A stretch of 6,001 nt of DNA from an uncultured Prevotella sp. (lineage in GTDB: Bacteria; Bacteroidota; Bacteroidia; Bacteroidales; Bacteroidaceae), in the NCBI GenBank assembly GCA_902477645.1, contig CABSIA010000166.1:1-6001 (forward strand), read 5' to 3'. Positions 1 through 5,504 of this stretch are shown here, one piece after another. The position numbers and the translations under genes were made by a program. The notes under the pieces were generated by a model. That model searched no databases, had not been told where the DNA came from, and was given only the letters and a program-made list of their open reading frames with translations. Numbering within the stretch: the first letter of the stretch is position 1; every line of letters begins with the position of its first letter.

Positions 1-418
1 AAGCACCTTTCTCAGCCTCGATACGGGCCATGAGGTTGCTCTTGGTGTCTTTCAGTACATCACCGAGAAGCTCAGCAAACTTGCTTGCATGCTCAGCCTC
101 CTCGAAAGCGTAGCGCTTGTAAGCCTCAGCAATTTCAGGATAGCCCTCACGGTCAGCCTGACGTGACATAGCAAGATACATACCAACCTCGCAGCACTCA
201 CCGTTGAAATGAGTCTCAAGGTCTTTAATCATTTCCTCGTTAGCACCCTCGTTACGGGCAGCGCCAAGTGTATGTACTGTAGCGAATGCAGGTGTGTCTG
301 ATGGATCGCTCATTTCTGTGAATTTGCTTGCAGGAGCCTTGCAAAGAGGACATTTCTCAGGAGCCTCAGTTCCCTCATGAACATAACCGCAAACGGTGCA
401 GATAAATTTCTTCTTCAT
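1..418 (-). CDS. Reverse rubrerythrin (N-terminal rubredoxin + diiron domain), NADH peroxidase-like; 3' end cut by window
   Basis: The first 139 codons are visible and the reading frame is open at base 1. Residues 1-33 form a rubredoxin-like FeS4 site with two CxxC pairs (C7/C10 and C23/C26). A ferritin-like four-helix domain follows from about residue 45, with likely diiron ligands E74 (in FNGE) and E107/H110 (an ExxH in EEAEH). Classical rubrerythrin has its rubredoxin domain at the C-terminus, so this is the 'reverse' order. Such proteins usually have about 190 residues, so roughly 50, including the second ExxH, lie outside the window. By family knowledge they reduce hydrogen peroxide to water in the cytoplasm of anaerobes, with electrons from NAD(P)H passed through partner proteins; Bacteroidetes members are often named NADH peroxidase. 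The start is the ATG at 416-418, which gives MKKKFICTVC with the first CxxC directly after it. The gene has its own promoter and a candidate operator just upstream. The family is very secure; the exact electron donor cannot be seen. Confidence 0.95.
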   Translation of the reverse strand, partial: MKKKFICTVCGYVHEGTEAPEKCPLCKAPASKFTEMSDPSDTPAFATVHTLGAARNEGANEEMIKDLETHFNGECCEVGMYLAMSRQADREGYPEIAEAYKRYAFEEAEHASKFAELLGDVLKDTKSNLMARIEAEKGA

Positions 419-438
419 AGTTGTAATTATTTTAAATG

Positions 439-451
439 GTTATTGAATAAC
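439..451. promoter_or_regulatory. Perfect 6-1-6 palindrome, candidate operator at the rubrerythrin start site
   Basis: The 13 bases read GTTATTgAATAAC, a perfect inverted repeat of 6 bases around one central base. It begins 6 bp downstream of the -7 box of the rubrerythrin promoter, so it would cover roughly the first dozen transcribed bases, a typical place for a repressor site. The loop of one base is too short for an RNA hairpin, so a protein dimer site is the more natural reading. Odd-symmetry A/T-rich boxes are typical of Fur/PerR regulators, but the match to the classical 7-1-7 PerR or Fur boxes is only partial (about 8 of 14 positions against TGATAATnATTATCA). The palindrome is seen directly; its use as an operator is inferred. 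Confidence 0.45.
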
Positions 452-457
452 TGCCAA

Positions 458-490
458 CAAAGTTACATCTTTTTTCAGAAAACACGCAAA
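458..490 (-). promoter_or_regulatory. Bacteroidetes-type promoter of the rubrerythrin gene
   Basis: On the minus strand a perfect -7 element TAACTTTG (458-465; consensus TAnnTTTG) follows a TTTG -33 element (487-490) with a 21-bp spacer, close to the 19-21 bp usual for the primary sigma factor of Bacteroidetes. Transcription would start near 450-453, giving a leader of about 33 nt before the ATG at 418. The promoter lies wholly in the gap between the esterase stop and the rubrerythrin start, so rubrerythrin can be expressed independently of the genes upstream. Confidence 0.8.
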
Positions 491-525
491 ATTGCAGACT
501 TTTTTTACCGAGAATTAGCAAAATT

Positions 526-1524
526 TTATTCTATCTCGGCACCGTCGAACAGGTCAAAAGTGATTTTCTTTCCTTTTAAATCAATGAGCGACTTGTCCCA
601 TTTTCCATCAAGAACATGGATTCTTGTTTTACCTTTTGCAGGAGCAGCATCGATGGCCGCCTGCAAATCAAGATAGTTTCCGAAGCCCCGCTTTGAGACT
701 ATATAGTCGTATTTGTGCATATATCGTCTGAGCTTTGGTACCTTTGCAACCAACTCGCTTGCCAAAAGAGAGGCTACGCAATGCGCTCCATAGACATTGT
801 AGTGCGTATTATCTTGTCTGCCTTTGGGAATTGAAGGAATTTCTCCTGGTTTAAACCACATGTGAAGACGCCGCGAGCCAACAACTCCAAGACTCTGCTC
901 AAGGCCATGTGTAATGGCATTGGCATCAATGAAGACAATATTGTTTCTAACAGCCACATTTTGCGGCGATATAAGATAGTCGCCATGAGTATCTATCAAA
1001 GTGTCGGAATTTACTTTCTCGTCTTGATATATGGTGTTGCGGAGTGACTCGTCATCGACACCGTCAACAGACTTGCGGAAGAAATTACGACGAACCACAG
1101 AATTCATCAAAATTGGTATGCCGCCTTTCTCTTTTGTCTCGTCAACATAACGCTGAAGGTGTGCGTCGAAAGTTGTTCCTGGATCTGTATGCCTGTCAGC
1201 TTTAGGTTTCTCATCGTTATGTCCAAACTGTATTATGACATAATCACCTGGCTTAATCAGCTCAACAACCTTTGCCCAGCGTCCCTCATCCATAAAACTT
1301 TTAGACGATCTGCCGTTGACCGCATGATTATCAACAATAACATTAGAATCGAAAAAGCCCTGCAAAGCCATCCCCCAACCACGTTCTGGATTTGTATCAG
1401 GGTTATTTTTGTTAGCAGCTGTCGAGTCACCAACAATAAAAATAGTGACAGGTCTCTTACCAGCAGAAAGCGTCAAGGCAACAATGATAACGGCTATGAT
1501 ATTCAGCAATTTAGATAGTTTCAT
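526..1524 (-). CDS. Secreted SGNH/GDSL esterase, rhamnogalacturonan acetylesterase-like (CE12 type), with a pectinesterase-like C-terminal stub
   Basis: A protein of 332 residues. Residues 1-21 form a signal peptide (Lys2/Lys5, then a hydrophobic run of Leu/Ile/Val/Ala) without a lipobox Cys, so export to the periplasm or outside is expected. The SGNH blocks are clear: GDST with nucleophile S34, the block II Gly in AVNGRSS (G71), block III GHND (G101-D104) and the DNTH pair D238/H241. Together with HMWFKPGEIP (221-230) and DNTHYNVYGA (238-247), this matches the rhamnogalacturonan acetylesterase branch, which removes acetyl groups from pectin side regions. The catalytic domain ends near residue 268. 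Residues 272-332 (YDYIVSKRGFGNYLDLQAAI onward) resemble the first strands of a CE8 pectin methylesterase beta-helix, but the protein ends before any CE8 catalytic residue. It sits alone between the hisS operon and rubrerythrin, with no transporter or other glycan enzyme visible. No good promoter is seen upstream. Fold and catalytic residues are secure; substrate is inferred from family. Confidence 0.88.
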   Translation of the reverse strand: MKLSKLLNIIAVIIVALTLSAGKRPVTIFIVGDSTAANKNNPDTNPERGWGMALQGFFDSNVIVDNHAVNGRSSKSFMDEGRWAKVVELIKPGDYVIIQFGHNDEKPKADRHTDPGTTFDAHLQRYVDETKEKGGIPILMNSVVRRNFFRKSVDGVDDESLRNTIYQDEKVNSDTLIDTHGDYLISPQNVAVRNNIVFIDANAITHGLEQSLGVVGSRRLHMWFKPGEIPSIPKGRQDNTHYNVYGAHCVASLLASELVAKVPKLRRYMHKYDYIVSKRGFGNYLDLQAAIDAAPAKGKTRIHVLDGKWDKSLIDLKGKKITFDLFDGAEIE

Positions 1525-1636
1525 TACATATTATTTTAAGTAGTGTTTTTTATATTGTAAATTTTATTTTTTTGAATAAGGCTGTGAACAAGTATCTCGT
1601 CCACAGCCTTTTATTTTAAACAGGAATACCAGACTA
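1525..1636. other. A/T-rich gap between hisS and the esterase gene
   Basis: Apart from the hairpin at 1578-1610, the gap is very A/T-rich, especially 1525-1577. On the minus strand I find no good TAnnTTTG element with a spaced TTG upstream of the esterase start, and no Shine-Dalgarno sequence. The esterase may use a non-consensus or extracytoplasmic-function sigma promoter, or be read through from hisS. No RNA gene or small open reading frame is convincing here. Confidence 0.6.
1578..1610. terminator. Strong hairpin after hisS, probable operon terminator
   Basis: The arms AAGGCTGTGAAC (1578-1589) and GTCCACAGCCTT (1599-1610) enclose a 9-base loop. In minus-strand RNA all 12 positions can pair, one as a G-U wobble (1587 with 1601); in plus-strand RNA that position would be an A-C mismatch, leaving 9 pairs below it. 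This favours a structure selected in the minus-strand transcript coming out of hisS, which stops 27 bp upstream. The run after the hairpin is poor in U on the minus strand (AUUCAAAAAAA), whereas the plus-strand side has TTTTATTTT. It is therefore not a textbook terminator in the gene direction, and could also serve as an RNA processing or 3'-end stabilising structure. Confidence 0.55.
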
Positions 1637-3019
1637 TCAGGTATTTAATGTTTTGTACATTCTAAACGTACCGATAAGTTCCTTGGCTGTCAGCAATTTC
1701 TGTTCGCCAGTCTCCATATTCTTGAAAGTAAACTTACCCTCATTCATTTCATTCTCACCAGCAAGGGCTACAAACGGAATGTGCTTGGCATTGGCATAAG
1801 CCATCTGTTTCTTCATCTTTGCCGCATCTGGAAAAATCTCTGTGCGTATGCCGGCAGCTCTTGCCTCGGCTACCACAGGAAGACAATAAGCCGTCTCTTT
1901 CTCGCCAAAGTTGATGAACAGCAGCTGGGTTGCATTTACAGCCTCCTTTGGATAAAGATCGAGCGCATTCAGTACGTCATAGATGCGGTCGGCACCAAAA
2001 GAGATGCCAACACCACTCAGACCCGGCATCCCAAAGATGCCGGTCAGATTGTCATAGCGCCCACCGCCAGTAATGCTGCCCATCGGCGTATCGAGTGCTT
2101 TTACCTCAAAAATGGCACCAGTGTAATAGTTCAGGCCACGAGCCAAAGTAAGGTCAAGCTCTATCTCATTGCTCAAGCCACAAGACTTCAAAGTGTCAAG
2201 AATAAAGCGGGTTTCCTCAACACCTTTCAGTCCCGTCTCGCTGTCCTTAAGAACATCGGCTATGACATTAAGTTTCTCTTCATTTGTTCCCGATAAAGAA
2301 ATTATAGGCTGCAACTTATCAATTGCCTCTTCGCTTATGCCACCGTTACGCAATTCTTGATTTACATTGTCAAGACCAATCTTATCGAGCTTGTCTATGG
2401 CTACCGTAATGTCAACAATTTTATCAGCCTCGCCTATTGTCTCTGCAATACCTGAAAGTATCTTGCGGTTATTGATTTTTATGCAGACACGTATACCGAA
2501 ACGAGTAAACACGGTATCGACAATCTGCATAAGCTCAACCTCATTAAGCAAAGAGTCGGAGCCAACAACGTCGGCATCGCACTGATAAAACTCACGGTAT
2601 CTGCCTTTCTGCGGACGGTCAGCCCGCCAAACAGGTTGTATCTGATATCGCTTAAACGGCAACTGTAGCTCATCACGGTGCATAACGACATATCGTGCAA
2701 ACGGAACAGTAAGGTCATAGCGGAGGCCTTTCTCGCAAAGACGTGCGGCAAGGTGCAGAGGATTTCTCTCCTGCAACTCTTCCTCGCTCACCTTGTTCAT
2801 AAAATCTCCGGAGTTCAAGATCTTGAAAAGCAGCTTGTCGCCCTCCTCGCCATATTTACCCATAAGAGTCTGCAAGGTTTCCATTGCAGGTGTCTCAATC
2901 TGCTGAAAACCATAAAGCGCATACACCTCCTTGATGGTGTCGAATATATAATTGCGTTTAGCCATCTCCACAGGGCCGAAATCCCGTGTGCCCTTAGGAA
3001 TACTTGGTTTATTTGCCAT
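1637..3019 (-). CDS. hisS: Histidine--tRNA ligase (histidyl-tRNA synthetase)
   Basis: A complete class II aminoacyl-tRNA synthetase of 460 residues that charges tRNA-His with histidine, using ATP, in the cytoplasm. The N-terminus KPSIPKGTRDFGP is the family opening. The motif 2 region is at about 122-150, with QPVWRADRPQKGRYREFYQC holding the ATP-binding arginines. The histidine-specific motif LARGLNYYTG spans 292-301, GGGRYDNL is at 318-325, and motif 3 GVGISFGADRIY runs from 336 to 347. The anticodon-binding domain covers about 365-452. At 460 residues it is somewhat longer than the roughly 424 residues of the E. coli enzyme, with the extra length in the insertion region at about 190-280. 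It lies 25 bp downstream of purA and is probably the last gene of the operon, followed by the hairpin at 1578-1610. The ATG at 3017-3019 gives the expected start. No key residue is missing. Confidence 0.98.
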   Translation of the reverse strand: MANKPSIPKGTRDFGPVEMAKRNYIFDTIKEVYALYGFQQIETPAMETLQTLMGKYGEEGDKLLFKILNSGDFMNKVSEEELQERNPLHLAARLCEKGLRYDLTVPFARYVVMHRDELQLPFKRYQIQPVWRADRPQKGRYREFYQCDADVVGSDSLLNEVELMQIVDTVFTRFGIRVCIKINNRKILSGIAETIGEADKIVDITVAIDKLDKIGLDNVNQELRNGGISEEAIDKLQPIISLSGTNEEKLNVIADVLKDSETGLKGVEETRFILDTLKSCGLSNEIELDLTLARGLNYYTGAIFEVKALDTPMGSITGGGRYDNLTGIFGMPGLSGVGISFGADRIYDVLNALDLYPKEAVNATQLLFINFGEKETAYCLPVVAEARAAGIRTEIFPDAAKMKKQMAYANAKHIPFVALAGENEMNEGKFTFKNMETGEQKLLTAKELIGTFRMYKTLNT

Positions 3020-3044
3020 TAGTTTCTGTTTTTTAAAAGAATAT

Positions 3045-4319
3045 TTATCCTCTTACGATGGTCTGTGCGCGGTCCGGACCGATAGAGATAATCTTGATTG
3101 GTGTCTCAAGATAGTCCTCGATGAATTTTATATAGTCGTTGAATTCGGCCGGGAACTGCTCCTCTGATGTAAACGCAGTCATGTCGGTCTTCCAACCCTT
3201 CATTTCCTTGTAAACAGGTGTCACCCCATCAATCTCGTAAGGCAATTCTGTTGTCTCTGTGCCGTCCTGCAATTTATATGCAACACAAGCTTTAACAGTA
3301 TCAAATCCGTCAAGCACATCGCTCTTCATCATAATAAGCTCAGTAACGCCATTTACCATGACAGAATATTTAAGCTGAACGAGGTCTACCCATCCGCAAC
3401 GGCGCTCTCTGCCTGTAACAGCTCCGTACTCATGTCCAAGGTCACGGATAAGTTTGCCTGTCTCATCGAACAATTCTGTTGGGAACGGACCTGCGCCAAC
3501 ACGCGTACAATATGCTTTCATAATACCATATACATGTCCGATGCGGTTTGGACCGATGCCAAGACCAGTACATGCGCCGGCACAGATGGTATTTGAGGAT
3601 GTCACAAAAGGATAGCTTCCAAAATCAACATCAAGCATTGTACCTTGGGCACCCTCGCAAAGAACACTCTTTCCGTCACGCAGCAGATTGTTGACTTCGT
3701 GCTCGCTGTCAACAATGTGGAACTGCTTCATGTACTCAATGCCCTCCATCCACTTTTTCTCAACCTCAGTGATGTCGAAATCTGTGTAGTTAAGCGATGC
3801 GAGCATTTGCAGGTGACGCTCTTTATGAGCCTTATATTTAGCCTCGAAATTGTCCAGAATATCACCGACACGAAGTCCGTTTCGGCTGGTTTTGTCTGTA
3901 TATGTAGGTCCGATGCCTTTTCCAGTCGTGCCCACTTTGTTCTTTCCCTTGGCAGCCTCGAGAGCTGCATCAAGAACACGATGGGTAGGCATGATGAGAT
4001 GTGCTTTCTTTGAGATGTGCAGACGGTTCTTCAGCTCATGTCCGCTTTTCTCAAGTCCGATAGCCTCATCCATAAAAAGGTCGGGAGCCAATACCACACC
4101 ATTACCGATGATGTTGACCTTCCCACCCTGGAAAATACCAGACGGAATGCTCCTGAGAACATATTTCTCGCCCTCAAACTCCAAGGTATGTCCGGCGTTT
4201 GGACCGCCTTGGAAACGTGCGATTACATCGTAACCAGGTGTCAGTACGTCTACAACCTTTCCCTTACCTTCGTCGCCCCACTGAAGTCCCAGCAAGACGT
4301 CAACTTTACCTGTATTCAT
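3045..4319 (-). CDS. purA: Adenylosuccinate synthetase
   Basis: A complete 424-residue enzyme of purine synthesis that joins IMP and aspartate using GTP to give adenylosuccinate, the first step committed to AMP. The GTP/IMP loop GLQWGDEGKGK is at 11-21, with the catalytic Asp at 16. NAGHT holds the catalytic His at 44. TTGKGIGPTY is at 131-140, CEGAQGTMLDVDFGSYPFVT at 221-240, and the substrate loop VTGRERRCGW at 301-310. The C-terminal SIGPDRAQTI at 412-421 matches the family ending, and the length is typical. Its ATG overlaps the stop of the Fur-family gene in an ATGA tetranucleotide (4316-4319), so translation is probably coupled. The gap to hisS is 25 bp. A minor difference from the E. 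coli enzyme is GRERRCGW in place of GRRRRTGW, which I recall as usual for Bacteroidetes. Confidence 0.98.
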   Translation of the reverse strand: MNTGKVDVLLGLQWGDEGKGKVVDVLTPGYDVIARFQGGPNAGHTLEFEGEKYVLRSIPSGIFQGGKVNIIGNGVVLAPDLFMDEAIGLEKSGHELKNRLHISKKAHLIMPTHRVLDAALEAAKGKNKVGTTGKGIGPTYTDKTSRNGLRVGDILDNFEAKYKAHKERHLQMLASLNYTDFDITEVEKKWMEGIEYMKQFHIVDSEHEVNNLLRDGKSVLCEGAQGTMLDVDFGSYPFVTSSNTICAGACTGLGIGPNRIGHVYGIMKAYCTRVGAGPFPTELFDETGKLIRDLGHEYGAVTGRERRCGWVDLVQLKYSVMVNGVTELIMMKSDVLDGFDTVKACVAYKLQDGTETTELPYEIDGVTPVYKEMKGWKTDMTAFTSEEQFPAEFNDYIKFIEDYLETPIKIISIGPDRAQTIVRG

Positions 4320-4807
4320 TTTTTAGTATTTGATTTTTGTTGTTCCAATAATGTTTTATTTCTTGTATTTTTTGCCATGCATGACGAGCAGATGCCATAA
4401 ATGTAAAGCGCAAAGCCCTCACGCCTAAATCTCGACAGCTTAATGTTGTTTACAGCATCATCCAAAAGCGGTGACTTTATCTCCACAACCTTGCCACACA
4501 TTGTACAGACCTGATGGCAATGGTTGTTGTCTAAATCGCATATCTCATAACGCGTGCCGCTTGGTAGCCTATGACGCACCACGATTCGCAGTTTGATGAA
4601 AAGCTTGATGGTGTTATAAAGAGTGGCCCGGCTCACTATGAAATTTTTCTCAGCGAGCACGTCTCCTAACTCCTCAATGGTAAAATGCCCGTGAATAGAA
4701 CATATAACATCAAGAATAGCATATCTCTCAGAAGTTTTTCTGAGATGATTTGCTTCTATATAACAGTTAAGAATGTCAAGCATTCGTTTCTTGATGTCGT
4801 CATTCAT
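4316..4807 (-). CDS. Fur-family transcriptional regulator (Fur/PerR/Zur type)
   Basis: A 163-residue metal-dependent dimeric DNA-binding protein. The winged helix covers about 20-85, with recognition helix VSRATLYNTIKLF at 58-70. The C-terminal dimerisation part has two CxxC pairs forming the structural zinc site (C101/C104 and C140/C143). Residues placed to bind a regulatory metal are H41, E88, H96, H98 and E109. In PerR peroxide sensors the positions matching E88 and E109 are Asp, so on this test it is closer to Fur or Zur than to PerR. H-C-H (96-98) has a Cys between the histidines, and the loop before it is two residues longer than in B. subtilis PerR. The tail from about 145 is rich in Lys, Asn and Gln and overlaps the purA start by 4 bp. 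It begins 19 bp after the yggS stop. The family is secure; the effector metal and targets are not known, with rubrerythrin a candidate target. Confidence 0.93.
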   Translation of the reverse strand: MNDDIKKRMLDILNCYIEANHLRKTSERYAILDVICSIHGHFTIEELGDVLAEKNFIVSRATLYNTIKLFIKLRIVVRHRLPSGTRYEICDLDNNHCHQVCTMCGKVVEIKSPLLDDAVNNIKLSRFRREGFALYIYGICSSCMAKNTRNKTLLEQQKSNTKK

Positions 4808-4826
4808 GCTTTATAGCTGTTTGTAG

Positions 4827-5504
4827 TCAGTATTCTCTTTCTCCGAAAATTGAGGTACCCACTCTAACCATTGTCGACCTGCACTCTACGGCTATGTGGT
4901 AATCGTGGCTCATCCCCCACGAGCGCTCGCAAAACTTATCATCGTCAGCAAAATATCTCGCCTTAACCTCGTCAAAGAAGTCGGCAGCCTGCATCATCTC
5001 GCTCATAATGAGCTGCCGGTCTTCTGTGTTAGATGCCATCATCATCAGTCCGGATATATGCACATGGCACATATTGCGCCATTCTCCTTCTTCAAGGAAT
5101 TCTCTACATTGCCTCAAAGAAAAGCCATATTTGGTAGCCTCATGCGCCACATGTAGCTCAAGCAGCACATTGATAATCCTGTTGTTTTTGGCTGCCTGTT
5201 TCTCAATTTCCTTGAGTAGTTTTGGCGAGTCCACAGCATCAATCATCGAGATATACGGCGCAATGTACTTCACCTTGTTAGTCTGCAGATGACCAATAAA
5301 ATGCCATTCTATATCAGACGGCAATTCCGCGACCTTTATTTTCAGTTCCTGCTCGTGGCTCTCACCGAAGATGCGCTGCCCTTCATTATATGCAATCCGG
5401 ATAAGTTCCGAGGGATGGTATTTGCTGATGGCAACCAATCTCACGCCATCAGGCAAAGAGCCAGCGACCCTGTGAAGATTTCGTGCGACATCAACCTTAC
5501 TCAT
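4827..5504 (-). CDS. YggS/PROSC-family pyridoxal phosphate-binding protein (PLP homeostasis)
   Basis: A complete 225-residue protein of the family that folds like the N-terminal barrel of alanine racemase and binds PLP without known enzyme activity. By family knowledge it buffers PLP and keeps vitamin B6 and amino acid pools balanced in the cytoplasm. The PLP lysine is K28 in VAISKYHP. FGESHEQE (46-53) corresponds to the FGEN-x-QE motif. WHFIGHLQTNK (67-77), ISGLMMMAS (150-158), WGMSHDY (196-202) and STMVRVGTSIFG (210-221) are all characteristic. In the last block R209 stands where many members have Gly (GSTMVR), next to the PLP phosphate site; I cannot tell whether this is a normal clade variant. 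Its ATG overlaps the stop of the DUF4494 gene in an ATGA (5501-5504), and 19 bp separate it from the Fur-family gene. Confidence 0.95.
   Translation of the reverse strand: MSKVDVARNLHRVAGSLPDGVRLVAISKYHPSELIRIAYNEGQRIFGESHEQELKIKVAELPSDIEWHFIGHLQTNKVKYIAPYISMIDAVDSPKLLKEIEKQAAKNNRIINVLLELHVAHEATKYGFSLRQCREFLEEGEWRNMCHVHISGLMMMASNTEDRQLIMSEMMQAADFFDEVKARYFADDDKFCERSWGMSHDYHIAVECRSTMVRVGTSIFGEREY

Noticed and set aside
508..539. Inverted repeat CCGAGA / TCTCGG with a 20-base loop around the esterase stop codon, considered as its terminator
   Set aside because: The stem is only 6 bp with a long loop. On the minus strand it is followed by a run of A rather than U, so it does not fit an intrinsic terminator for the esterase.
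377..676. Plus-strand open frame of 99 codons across the rubrerythrin promoter region
   Set aside because: It runs antisense through the rubrerythrin start, the promoter and the end of the esterase, and its translation is low-complexity and unlike any family I know.
1525..1577. A Bacteroidetes promoter for the esterase in the A/T-rich stretch (TAAAATTTAC on the minus strand)
   Set aside because: The match to TAnnTTTG is poor and no correctly spaced TTG element is present, so I do not annotate it.
1781..2296. 171-codon open frame on the plus strand opposite hisS
   Set aside because: It lies wholly within hisS, which has clear motifs throughout. The translation has no recognisable domain and the frame is a shadow of the real gene.
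3850..4400. Two plus-strand open frames of 127 codons opposite purA and the end of the Fur-family gene
   Set aside because: Both overlap well-supported genes on the minus strand, overlap each other and show no family resemblance.
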